Shown here one piece after another: positions 8,959 through 16,647 of a stretch of 64,000 nucleotides of DNA (positions are counted from its first letter, which is position 1; every line of letters starts with the position of its first letter). The stretch is from the NCBI GenBank assembly GCA_905372235.1, contig CAJPOF010000001.1:30469-94468 (forward strand), read 5' to 3'. Source of the stretch: an uncultured Treponema sp. GTDB taxonomy: Bacteria; Spirochaetota; Spirochaetia; Treponematales; Treponemataceae. Made by a program: the position numbers and the translations under genes. A model generated the notes under the pieces. It was given only the letters and a program-made list of their open reading frames with translations, ran no database searches and was not told the origin of the DNA.

Positions 8959-9678
8959 ATTTATCCTGTAAAGTTTTGAGCGGTTTTTTGTTCCCGCACA
9001 TTCAAGAATTTTCATGCGGAAAAGAACCCAAACCATTATGCCCGAAAGTTTTTTCGCATTTTTTTTAGCGTGCGGGATTTTTTTTAGTTTTTCAGCTATG
9101 TCGTTTGCGGTGAAGGTTTCGCAAAGCCCGTGCGGAATAAGTGCGATATAGTCGTCAGCCGTTTTTAATGTTTTTTCATCAAGGATTTCCTCTAGAATCG
9201 TGTCACTTTTGTTCCAGTTTTTCTTGAATCGCCGTCTTTTGTTTTTAGATTGCACGGGAACTTCCGTTCGGATTCGTTTTTCGATTGTGTTCACAAAAAG
9301 GATTTTCAGCGTGAAATTTTTGTCCAAAAGCAGCGGATAAATGCGAGTTAGTTCTATAAATACGTGATGGATGGTTTTGTGGTTCGGGCTTTTTCGTTTT
9401 GAAAGCGGAATGCCTTCGCTGTTTTGGGTGATGATTGTGTTTTGAACCACAATCGGATGGATTACGGTGAAGTTTTTTCCTTGTTCAAGCGCATCCGAGG
9501 CTTTTTTTTGCAGGGCGGAAAGGTTTTTTGTCTGAATTTCCACGATGCTTCCGTCTTTGTTTACTATGTCGAAAACGTAGCCGTTTTCCTGAACTTCCGT
9601 GCGGCTTCCGTCTTCTAGCGAAAAGAGGGTTTTCAGGGTTTTGTGCAGGGAACTTTCGTTCAGCGTGTTTATCACCAT
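8917..9678 (-). CDS. Hypothetical protein with nuclease-like N-terminal core and HTH-like C-terminal part
   Basis: The 253-residue product is not a family I can name. Near residues 29-52 it reads 'ENGYVFDIVNKDGSIVEIQTKNLSALQKK'-like text split as D..I..GSIVEIQTK, which resembles the D-ExK(Q) core of PD-(D/E)XK nucleases. A basic linker (KNKRRRFKKNW, near 145) leads to a helical C-terminal part with 'FTANDIAEKLKKIPHAKKNAKKLSGIM', a winged-helix-like pattern. The last dozen residues (ASISRNSPSDAR) are encoded by the repeat-like block downstream, so the natural stop may have been replaced by repeat insertion. It is a single gene, opposite to mraZ. DNA binding is plausible but unproven. Confidence 0.6.
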   Translation of the reverse strand: MVINTLNESSLHKTLKTLFSLEDGSRTEVQENGYVFDIVNKDGSIVEIQTKNLSALQKKASDALEQGKNFTVIHPIVVQNTIITQNSEGIPLSKRKSPNHKTIHHVFIELTRIYPLLLDKNFTLKILFVNTIEKRIRTEVPVQSKNKRRRFKKNWNKSDTILEEILDEKTLKTADDYIALIPHGLCETFTANDIAEKLKKIPHAKKNAKKLSGIMVWVLFRMKILECAGTKNRSKLYRINGASISRNSPSDAR

Positions 9679-9757
9679 ATGTAGCGTACCTATAAAAATA
9701 TATGCGAGAGCGAAAAAATAAAAAACAAAATTTTTCCTTTTTCGACATTTTTCCCGA

Positions 9758-9785
9758 TTGACTTTAGTTTTTTTTACAGTAAAAT
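9758..9785 (+). promoter_or_regulatory. Predicted promoter of the mra/fts cluster
   Basis: TTGACT (9758-9763), 16 nt, TAAAAT (9780-9785). The predicted transcription start (about 9792) falls on the first MraZ box. Confidence 0.65.
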
Positions 9786-9790
9786 GGTTT

Positions 9791-9829
9791 TAAGTGGGAA
9801 AAAGTGGTAATTAGTGGTAATTGGTGGGT
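9791..9829 (+). promoter_or_regulatory. MraZ operator: four GTGG boxes with exact 10-nt period
   Basis: Four boxes AAGTGGG, AAGTGGT, TAGTGGT and TGGTGGG carry GTGG at 9794, 9804, 9814 and 9824. The period is exactly 10 nt with AT-rich spacers. Repeated GTGG-type direct repeats upstream of mraZ are the known MraZ binding sites in other bacteria. The array fills the whole space from the predicted transcription start to the mraZ start codon, and the last box takes the place of the ribosome binding site. Confidence 0.88.
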
Positions 9830-10273
9830 ATGAATCTTTTGACCGGTGAATACAATAATACGCTCGACGAGAAGGGCAGAATCTCTTTTCCTGTGAAATT
9901 GAGGTCTGCCGTGAACACCGACGCGCTTATGGTTACAAAGGGGTTGGATGCCTGCCTGTGGCTTTTTACGCTGGAAGACTTTGAGGCTTTTAGGGACAAA
10001 CTGACCGGAAACGCTTCTATGATGAAGAAGAAAAATCTGCAGGTGGTGAGACATTTTGTCGCATCTGCGCAGCAGGTCGAGTTTGACAAGAGCGGCCGTC
10101 TTTCGATCCCACAGACTTTGCGAGAGTATGCTCATCTGGAAAGGGACTGTACGATACTCGGAATCTCGAACTTTGTCGAACTCTGGGATACGGCTACCTA
10201 CGGTGAATATCAGAAGGTGAACGAGGAGTCGTTCCGCGAGGCGGCGGAAGAATTCAACGACATCACTTTCTGA
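9830..10273 (+). CDS. mraZ: MraZ transcriptional regulator of the division cluster
   Basis: MraZ is an AbrB-like (SpoVT fold) ring-forming DNA-binding protein that represses its own operon. The product has the two duplicated family motifs: 'GEYNNTLDEKGRISFPVKLR' at the N terminus and 'QQVEFDKSGRLSIPQTLREYA' near residue 85, each with DxxGR-S-P. ATG 9830 places the first motif at the usual distance; an in-frame TTG at 9821 lies inside the operator. It is followed by a 66-nt spacer and rsmH. The four operator boxes in front of it indicate autorepression. Confidence 0.95.
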   Translation: MNLLTGEYNNTLDEKGRISFPVKLRSAVNTDALMVTKGLDACLWLFTLEDFEAFRDKLTGNASMMKKKNLQVVRHFVASAQQVEFDKSGRLSIPQTLREYAHLERDCTILGISNFVELWDTATYGEYQKVNEESFREAAEEFNDITF

Positions 10274-10299
10274 CGCAAGGTAAAAGTGGAGGGAGAAAG

Positions 10300-10328
10300 C
10301 CGAAAGGATGGATAATCCGTCTTTTCGG
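10300..10328 (+). promoter_or_regulatory. Hairpin between mraZ and rsmH
   Basis: CCGAAA (10300-10305) pairs with TTTCGG (10323-10328), with an inner GGA/TCC pairing. It sits 11 nt before the rsmH ATG, in place of an obvious ribosome binding site, and could affect rsmH translation or act as a weak attenuator. Confidence 0.4.
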
Positions 10329-10339
10329 TTGTTTTGTTC

Positions 10340-11329
10340 ATGGAAATTTTTCATACTCCGGTGATGCCGGACTCGTGTCTGAAATATTTAAGTCCGCTGG
10401 GCGAGCCTTATGAAGGCGGCGCTTGGCTGTGCGATTCCACTTTGGGAGAGGGCGGTCATTCCGCCGCTTTTCTTTCTAATTTTCCCACTCTGAATGTAAT
10501 CGGTATAGATGCCGATTCGGTAATCCAAAAAAGGGCGAAGGAAAGGCTTTCTTGCTTTGGGAACAGAATGCATTTTTATAACGGCTGGTTCGACGATTTT
10601 TATGCCAACTATCCCGATGAATATCCTAAGCCCAATCTTATTCTTTTTGATTTGGGGATTTCGGTGTTCCATTATGAAAAGTCGGGAAGAGGTTTTTCGT
10701 TCAGGCATGACGAGGCCCTTGACATGAGGCTTTCGGATTCTTCTGGCGGAGAGTCTGCGTTTGACATAGTGAACGGACGGCGGGAGGAAGAACTTTCCGA
10801 CCTGATATATCTTTACGGTGAGGAAAAATTCAGCCGAAGGATAGCAAGGGCGATTGTGGAAGCGCGAGTCGGCGGAAACATCCGGTCGTCGGCGACCCTT
10901 GCGAAGATAATTTGGGACGCTGTTCCTGAAAAGTATAGGCATGCGCCTATTCATCCTGCGACTAGGACTTTTCAGGCGTTGCGCATAGCGGTAAACGGGG
11001 AACTTAGGCGGATTCCTTTGGCTTTGCACAATGCGTTTTCTGTTCTTACGGAAGGCGGAAAAATGGGCGTTATAACGTTCCATTCTCTTGAGGATAGAAT
11101 CGTGAAAAATTATTTCAGGAATCTTTCAAAAAAGTGCGTGTGTCCGCCGGAATACGCCTCGTGCAAGTGCGGAGGTTCTCCATGCGCCGTCCTTCTTGAA
11201 AAGAAACCTGTAGAGCCGTCCTTGGAGGAAGTGAAGTCGAATCCGCCTTCAAGGAGTGCAAAATTTAGGGTGATACGTAAAATCCGAGATGCGAACGAAA
11301 TGCGTCTTTTTAGGGTTGAGGGGTATTGA
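10340..11329 (+). CDS. rsmH: 16S rRNA (cytosine-1402-N4)-methyltransferase RsmH
   Basis: RsmH adds the N4-methyl group to C1402 in the decoding centre of 16S rRNA using S-adenosylmethionine. The 330-residue product has 'HTPVMPDSCLKYL' at the start, the SAM loop 'DSTLGEGGHSAAFL' near 37, 'LFDLGISVFHYEKSGRGFSFRHDEALDMRL' (split DLGIS and GRGFSF-LDMRM motifs) and the late motif 'VITFHSLEDRIVKNYF'. A Cys-rich segment (CVCPPEYASCKCG) follows, as usual. ATG 10340 is preferred over an upstream in-frame TTG (10334). Its TGA overlaps the next ATG. Confidence 0.95.
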   Translation: MEIFHTPVMPDSCLKYLSPLGEPYEGGAWLCDSTLGEGGHSAAFLSNFPTLNVIGIDADSVIQKRAKERLSCFGNRMHFYNGWFDDFYANYPDEYPKPNLILFDLGISVFHYEKSGRGFSFRHDEALDMRLSDSSGGESAFDIVNGRREEELSDLIYLYGEEKFSRRIARAIVEARVGGNIRSSATLAKIIWDAVPEKYRHAPIHPATRTFQALRIAVNGELRRIPLALHNAFSVLTEGGKMGVITFHSLEDRIVKNYFRNLSKKCVCPPEYASCKCGGSPCAVLLEKKPVEPSLEEVKSNPPSRSAKFRVIRKIRDANEMRLFRVEGY

Positions 11330-11631
11330 TGATAAACAGGGTAAGGGAAATCGTTTACAGAATTGTCGTGTGCCTGCTTGCAGTCTGCATTCCTCTTCTT
11401 CTTATAGCATACGGTTTTCAGGCAAAGCGTTATTCGGAACTTCTTAGGGAAATAAATCGACTTGAAAAAAAGCAGGTGGAACTTATCGAGCGGAACAAAA
11501 AACTTGTGGGCGACATAAGCCTTCTTTCCAGCACTGACGTGATAGAAAAAAAAGCCAGCGAGGAACTGGGAATGCACAAAGCCGAGACGGAGGACATAGT
11601 GCGTGTAGAAATGAACGGAGCTAAAAAATGA
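11329..11631 (+). CDS. ftsL: FtsL-like cell division protein
   Basis: A 100-residue bitopic membrane protein: short basic cytoplasmic N terminus, one membrane segment (IVVCLLAVCIPLLLIAYGF, residues about 12-30), then a coiled coil (YSELLREINRLEKKQVELIERNK broken by heptads) and a C-terminal 'LLSSTDVIEKKASEELGM' typical of FtsL/FtsB. FtsL joins the divisome with FtsB and FtsQ. Its location between rsmH and the peptidoglycan genes is the standard FtsL position. Start overlaps the rsmH stop and its stop overlaps the murF start (ATGA). FtsL sequences are poorly conserved, so the call rests on topology and context. Confidence 0.8.
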   Translation: MINRVREIVYRIVVCLLAVCIPLLLIAYGFQAKRYSELLREINRLEKKQVELIERNKKLVGDISLLSSTDVIEKKASEELGMHKAETEDIVRVEMNGAKK

Positions 11632-13175
11632 GTTCAACGGAGAAAAAATCCTTGCTTTCTTTTTCAGAACTTGTTTCCGCCGTTAAAGGAACTGAGATTT
11701 CAGGAAATCCGCCGGAACTTTTTTCTTTTATAAACGTTTGCACCGATTCAAGAGCCGTTTCCGCTTCGTCGCTTTTTGTTCCTTTAATCGGAAAAGAGAA
11801 GGACGGACACGCCTATGTTCCGGAGGCTTTGGAGAAAGGTGCTTCGGCTGTCTTTTTGAATCGTTCGGAATACGAAAAAAACGCCGATGCTTACAAAAAA
11901 CTTTTAGAAAAGCGGACAAATTTTTTCATTTTTCTTGTGGACGACACTTTGAGGGCGTTGCAGATGGCAGCCGCAAGGTATGTCGAAAAATTTCCGAATC
12001 TTATAAAAATATGCGTTACGGGTTCAAGCGGGAAAAGCACCACAAAAGAAATGCTTGTTTCAGTTCTTTCCCAAAAATACGATGTTGTCTACAGCAAGGG
12101 AAATTTCAATTCCGAGACGGGGCTTCCGCTTTCGGTTTTCGACATAAGGGAGAATCACGAGGTCGGGGTTTTTGAGATAGGAATGAACCGAGCCCACGAG
12201 ATTGAAGAAATTTCTTCCGTGCTGAAGGCAAATTATGCTGTCATAACGAACATCGGAAGCGCACATATAGGCTGTCTTGGAAGCCGCAAGGCGATTGCCG
12301 AGGAAAAACGCCATGCGTTCGATTTTATAGACGAAAGAGGGGCGGCTTTAATTCCTTACGAAGACGATTTTAAGGATTTTCTTTCCGAGAAAATACGGGG
12401 GAAAACAATATATTTTGGTCCTTCCGTTCCGGCTTCGGTAAGCGGCGTGGAATTTGTGCGTGATAGCGGGATTTTCGGCACGGAGTTCCGTGTGGATGGT
12501 CTTGATGTGCGTCTTGGAGTTCCGGGACTTTATAATTATTCGAATGCGCTTTCCGTCGTCGTTCTTTCACGGGAACTTGGTCTTTCCGCAGAAAATATAA
12601 AGGCAGGGCTTGAAAACTTTTGTCCTCTGGGCGGACGGATGGAACTTTTTTCTATCGCCGCAAAAAACGGAGCGAAGTTTACGTTGGTAAAAGATTCGTA
12701 CAACGCAAATCCTGAATCGATGAAAAGCGTCCTTGATTTTATGGGAAGTTTAAAAATCGAAGGGAAAAAAATGTATGTTTTGGGCGATATGCTTGAGCTT
12801 GGAAAGGAAGCCGAAAATGAGCATGAAAAAATCGGAAAAACAGTCGCTGAAAAAAAGCCTGATTTTGTCGTGTTTGTCGGAGAAAAAATGGAAAACGCTT
12901 ATCGGGCGGCTTTGAGCCTTGGATTTTCTGACGCATTTTTTGTTCTTTCTCATGACGACGAGGCGATGGAAAAAATTGCTTTTGAGATTCTTGAACGGCT
13001 TTCCGAAAATGATATTGTCCTCTTAAAGGCTTCGAGGGGAATCGCTCTTGAACGAATTGTTCCTTTGATTCAGGAAAATGGTTCTTCCGGGAACGAAAAA
13101 TTTATCCGTGGAAAAAAATACGCCTTTGAAAACGGTTCTGTTGAAAAAAAAGAATCGGCTGGAGGGAAAATTTGA
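11628..13175 (+). CDS. murF: UDP-MurNAc-tripeptide:D-Ala-D-Ala ligase MurF
   Basis: Cytoplasmic ATP-dependent ligase that adds D-Ala-D-Ala to the UDP-MurNAc-tripeptide precursor. Features: N-terminal 'CTDSRAVSASSLFVPLIGKEKDGH' UDP-binding segment near residue 38, P-loop 'CVTGSSGKSTTKEM' near 130, 'EIGMNRAHEIEEIS' near 185, 'NIGSAHIGCLGS', and in the C-terminal domain 'DSYNANPESM' and 'LGDMLELG'. All are MurF-diagnostic. The C terminus carries about 35 extra polar residues (ENGSSGNEKFIRGKKYAFEN). Coupled by overlaps to ftsL and ftsW. Confidence 0.95.
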   Translation: MSSTEKKSLLSFSELVSAVKGTEISGNPPELFSFINVCTDSRAVSASSLFVPLIGKEKDGHAYVPEALEKGASAVFLNRSEYEKNADAYKKLLEKRTNFFIFLVDDTLRALQMAAARYVEKFPNLIKICVTGSSGKSTTKEMLVSVLSQKYDVVYSKGNFNSETGLPLSVFDIRENHEVGVFEIGMNRAHEIEEISSVLKANYAVITNIGSAHIGCLGSRKAIAEEKRHAFDFIDERGAALIPYEDDFKDFLSEKIRGKTIYFGPSVPASVSGVEFVRDSGIFGTEFRVDGLDVRLGVPGLYNYSNALSVVVLSRELGLSAENIKAGLENFCPLGGRMELFSIAAKNGAKFTLVKDSYNANPESMKSVLDFMGSLKIEGKKMYVLGDMLELGKEAENEHEKIGKTVAEKKPDFVVFVGEKMENAYRAALSLGFSDAFFVLSHDDEAMEKIAFEILERLSENDIVLLKASRGIALERIVPLIQENGSSGNEKFIRGKKYAFENGSVEKKESAGGKI

Positions 13176-14386
13176 TGGCGCATTACAGTTTTTTTGCCGA
13201 GCGTTCCGTTGAAAAATACAGGAAAAGCGATTTTTTCTTCGTTGTAACTGTGATTCTTCTTCTTGGATTCGGACTTTTTACCCAGTATTTTTGCACGCAA
13301 AATTATGCGGAACGGCTTTTCAAGGATTCGTTTTATTTTGTGAAACGCCAGCTTATCTGTGCGGTGGCAGGTTTTTTGGGCTTTCTTCTGCTTTCGAACC
13401 TGAAAATCTCCGCCATAAGAAAGGCGATTCCGGTCGTGCTTTTTGTAACGCTGGTTCTTTGCGTACTTACGTTTATTCCGGCTTTTTCGGTCGAGCGGAA
13501 CGGCGCAAGGCGATGGCTAAAAGTTCCTTTTCTTCCTTTTGCGTTCACTCTTCAGTCGTCGGAAGTGGTGAAATTTACAGTCGTGATATTTCTTGCGAAT
13601 GTTTTTGACAGGCAGCTTTCAATATCGAATCCTGAAGAACGCTCCGTGATTCCGTGTGTTTCGGTCCTTATGCTTTTTACGGTTCTTGTTCTTTTTCAGA
13701 AAGACCTTTCAACGTCGGTGTTCGTGTTCTGCGTGTGCCTTGTGATGTTCATCGTCGCCGGCATGAACGTAAAATGGGCTTTTGCGGTCGGCGTTCTTTC
13801 AATTCCCGTGTTGATTCTTTTTATAACAAGCGAAACCTACAGACTCGACCGAATTGTGGCTTTCATAAGACCGGACGAAGGAATCCACACGATAAATTAT
13901 CAGAGCATAGCTGCAAAAAGGGCAATAAGTTCGGGAAGGTTTTGGGGGACCGGAATAGGTTCTGCCCTTGTGCAGAGCCTAAAAATCCCCGAAGTGCAGG
14001 CGGACTACATATTCGCAGGCTGGTCGGAGGCGATGGGGCTTTTTGGTGTGATGGGATATTTTCTGCTCCTCGGACTGTTCGCATGGCGTGGATTCAAGAT
14101 TTCGTTTGAGTGCAGGGACAGGTTCGCCGCGTTTTCAAGTTTCGGCTTTGTCGTGATGCTTGTAAGCCAGTCGATATTGAACTGCGCGGTCGTTTGTGCT
14201 TCCGTTCCGACGATGGGAATCCCTTTGCCTTTCTTTTCGTTGGGCGGTTCGTCGGTGATTGTAAGCCTTTGCATGTGCGGTTTTGTGGTGAACGCCTCTA
14301 AATGCGATTCAGATTCGGATTTTGAGGAAGAAAATATTTTGAAATTGAATAAAGTCGGTATAAATGGAGTGAATGTTTATGAGTGA
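13175..14386 (+). CDS. ftsW: FtsW/RodA-family septal peptidoglycan polymerase
   Basis: SEDS glycosyltransferase that polymerises lipid II with its partner class B PBP. The 403-residue product has about ten membrane segments and the family motifs 'NGARRWLKVPFLPFAFTLQSSEVVK' (in two parts, R-R-W-L and Q-P/S-S-E-x-x-K), 'FQKDLSTSVFVF' with the catalytic-region Asp, 'NYQSIAAKRAISSGRFWGTGIG' and 'PTMGIPLPFFSLGGSS'. Start is the ATG overlapping the murF TGA, with GGAGGG upstream. Its placement inside the fts cluster favours FtsW over RodA. Confidence 0.92.
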   Translation: MAHYSFFAERSVEKYRKSDFFFVVTVILLLGFGLFTQYFCTQNYAERLFKDSFYFVKRQLICAVAGFLGFLLLSNLKISAIRKAIPVVLFVTLVLCVLTFIPAFSVERNGARRWLKVPFLPFAFTLQSSEVVKFTVVIFLANVFDRQLSISNPEERSVIPCVSVLMLFTVLVLFQKDLSTSVFVFCVCLVMFIVAGMNVKWAFAVGVLSIPVLILFITSETYRLDRIVAFIRPDEGIHTINYQSIAAKRAISSGRFWGTGIGSALVQSLKIPEVQADYIFAGWSEAMGLFGVMGYFLLLGLFAWRGFKISFECRDRFAAFSSFGFVVMLVSQSILNCAVVCASVPTMGIPLPFFSLGGSSVIVSLCMCGFVVNASKCDSDSDFEEENILKLNKVGINGVNVYE

Positions 14387-15236
14387 TTTTGGAATTGGGT
14401 TAGAGGATCTTGACGGAGGCGCAATCTTTGAGCCGGCGGCAAAACGGGCTGAAACGTCGGCGGACGAAAGAAAACGGGACAAACTTATCATCGTGGTGAA
14501 AGTTTTTATCTTTGTGCTTTTGTTGTGCGGAGTCCTTGAAATCCTTTTTTACAAATTCGTGATTCCGAGTTTGGGTTCGCCAATCGTGAGCGTAAAAGGG
14601 CATGGCGAATATTCAGCCTCCGAGATTGTCGATACGCTCCGCCCTATGAACGCAAGGACTTGGTTCGGTTTTGACGTAAAATCTGCGACTTCGATAATCG
14701 CAAGCGTTCCCGGCATAGATTCGGTTTCCGTAAGAAAAGTGTTCCCGAACAAAATATATGTGGAACTAAAAGAACGGGAAGGGGTCGCCATGACCTTCAT
14801 CGAGCGGGACGAAAGGAGCGTTGCTGTCCAGATTGACAGGAACGGCGTTATTTTCCCGGAGTATTTTGGCTCGAATTCGAACTTCGATGCTTCCTCGCTT
14901 CCTATAATTTCAGGACTTCCCGTGGAGCATTTGGGAGAAGGAATGAGAATTCCTTTAAAATACAGGACTCTTATAGAACAGATTGCGAATATAAGGGCAA
15001 TGCCAAAAAATTATTTTGCCGCCATTTCGGAAATATGCGTTGTCCCGAAAGATTCCGGAAGTTTTGAACTTGTGCTTATTCCGGTAAACGCAAAAATTCG
15101 TGTTCTTGCCGATAGAGCATTGAATGAAGATGCGTTAAAATATATGATGGTTGTGCTTGATGTTGTTAAGTCAACCGAACCTGATGTATCTGAGATAGAT
15201 TTGAGGTACGGCTCTGTCTCTTACAGAAAACGATGA
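14379..15236 (+). CDS. ftsQ: FtsQ/DivIB-type division protein
   Basis: Bitopic divisome protein: acidic cytoplasmic N terminus (about 45 residues), one membrane segment (VVKVFIFVLLLCGVLEILF), then a POTRA domain beginning 'SPIVSVKGHGEYSASEIVDTL' (read in two blocks) with 'SVRKVFPNKIYVELKEREGVAM', the typical 'xxRxxPxxLxVxVxERxPxA' strand. A second beta domain follows. ATG 14379 has GGAG at a suitable distance; an alternative ATG lies at 14373. It overlaps the ftsW end by 8 nt. POTRA plus context between ftsW and ftsA support the call. Confidence 0.88.
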   Translation: MSDFGIGLEDLDGGAIFEPAAKRAETSADERKRDKLIIVVKVFIFVLLLCGVLEILFYKFVIPSLGSPIVSVKGHGEYSASEIVDTLRPMNARTWFGFDVKSATSIIASVPGIDSVSVRKVFPNKIYVELKEREGVAMTFIERDERSVAVQIDRNGVIFPEYFGSNSNFDASSLPIISGLPVEHLGEGMRIPLKYRTLIEQIANIRAMPKNYFAAISEICVVPKDSGSFELVLIPVNAKIRVLADRALNEDALKYMMVVLDVVKSTEPDVSEIDLRYGSVSYRKR

Positions 15237-15263
15237 TATTTTTATTTTGGGCGGGATTTAAAA

Positions 15264-16520
15264 ATGAATGTCATAGTAGGTCTTGATATCGGAACAAGCA
15301 ATATCCGGGTGGCTATCGGCGAGATAGACGAAGATACCGGCCGAATCAGGGTGGCGGGTGTCGCTTGCGAAAAATCCGTCGGGCTTCGTTTCGGGAATAT
15401 TGTGAACATCGAAGCTACCGCAAACGCCATCAGGAACGCTATAGAGAATGCCGAACAGAACGCAGGCATAGACGTTCATTCATGTTTCACGTCCATAGGC
15501 GGAGAGCAGATTCAGGGCTACAACACGAACGGCAAGGTCGCTGTCTCAACGAAAGGTAAATTCCAAAGGGCGGTAAGCCAAAACGATATAAGGCACGTAA
15601 TGGATTCCGCCACGGCTATACAGATGTCTCTTGACAGGGAAATGCTGCACGTAATCACTCAGGATTATGTTGTGGACGGCGTTAAGGGCATAAAAGACCC
15701 GATAAACAGACTTGGCGTATGCCTTGAGGCTTCGGTTCATATAATAACGGCTTCAAGGACCACCATACAGAATCTTACAAGCTGTCTGCATCGCGCGGGC
15801 TATGAAATAGACGGGGTTATGTTAAAGACCCTTGCTTCCGGCTCTGCGGTGATGAACGACGATGAGTGCGAGTTAGGTTCGATTCTTATAGACCTTGGAG
15901 CGGGGACGACGGATTTTCTTGTGCTTGTAGGAGATGCGCCTGTATGCACAGTGTCTGTTCCGTATGGCGGAAACATAGTTACAAACGACATCGCCATATG
16001 CAAGGGAATAACGGTTGCGGAAGCTGAAGAAATAAAGGTGAAGCACGGATGTTGCTGGCTCGAAAATGTTCCGCCGGACGCAAAGGTAATAATAAACGGT
16101 CTTGGAGGGCGTCCGCCGGAGGAATTTGACCAGAGCGAACTGTGCGAGATAATCGCTCCTAGAATCGAGGAGATTTTCAGGCTCGTCTTGGACAAAATAA
16201 TGGAAATGACAACGCTTACGCAACTTTCGGGAAACATAATTCTTACAGGAGGCGGAGCGAACATGAACGGAATTGTCGAGATGGCAGAAAGCGTTTTCAA
16301 GACATCCGCCGTGAGAATCGGTGTTCCGGAAAAACTTGGTGGAATCGAGGAAGAATATTCAGGTCCCGAATGGGCGACAGCCATAGGTCTTGTGATTGGA
16401 AACAAGGACAATGTCCTTCGCAGGGAATCGGGGAAGGGGCGAAGAAGGTCCTCTTCGGAAAGAAACGGAAGCGGCAAAAAGGAAAATCCTGTAGCAAAGT
16501 TTTTTAGGAATCTTTTCTAA
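15264..16520 (+). CDS. ftsA: Cell division protein FtsA
   Basis: Actin-like ATPase that tethers FtsZ to the membrane. Features: 'VGLDIGTSNIRVAIGEI' phosphate-1 loop at the start, 'AAGYEIDGVMLKTLASGSAV' region with 'LIDLGAGTTDFLVL' phosphate-2 near residue 210, 'IILTGGGANMNGIVEMA' adenosine loop near 325, and a C-terminal basic linker followed by the amphipathic helix NPVAKFFRNLF that anchors FtsA to the membrane. A 27-nt gap with GGCGGG separates it from ftsQ. All functional elements appear intact. Confidence 0.96.
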   Translation: MNVIVGLDIGTSNIRVAIGEIDEDTGRIRVAGVACEKSVGLRFGNIVNIEATANAIRNAIENAEQNAGIDVHSCFTSIGGEQIQGYNTNGKVAVSTKGKFQRAVSQNDIRHVMDSATAIQMSLDREMLHVITQDYVVDGVKGIKDPINRLGVCLEASVHIITASRTTIQNLTSCLHRAGYEIDGVMLKTLASGSAVMNDDECELGSILIDLGAGTTDFLVLVGDAPVCTVSVPYGGNIVTNDIAICKGITVAEAEEIKVKHGCCWLENVPPDAKVIINGLGGRPPEEFDQSELCEIIAPRIEEIFRLVLDKIMEMTTLTQLSGNIILTGGGANMNGIVEMAESVFKTSAVRIGVPEKLGGIEEEYSGPEWATAIGLVIGNKDNVLRRESGKGRRRSSSERNGSGKKENPVAKFFRNLF

Positions 16521-16647
16521 AAGGATTTTTGACCGAACTTTGGAAACTTGAGCGGATGTCTTAAAACTTTGCCTTGCGGAATTGGGTGATGACATTCGTT
16601 GAAAGATATTTTTGTATTTGTTATGGAAATTAGGGGGTGGGAGAAAT

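Noticed and set aside
8778..8960. 60-residue minus-strand frame in the GC-rich block
   Set aside because: Overlaps the terminal part of another gene and the repeat-like block; no ribosome site.
10388..11083. 231-codon minus-strand frame inside rsmH
   Set aside because: Antisense to intact RsmH motifs.
15800..16477. 225-codon minus-strand frame inside ftsA
   Set aside because: Shadow of ftsA; no recognisable protein.
16612..16647. Longer FtsZ start at TTG 16612
   Set aside because: A strong ribosome site lies immediately before ATG 16648, inside the proposed extension.
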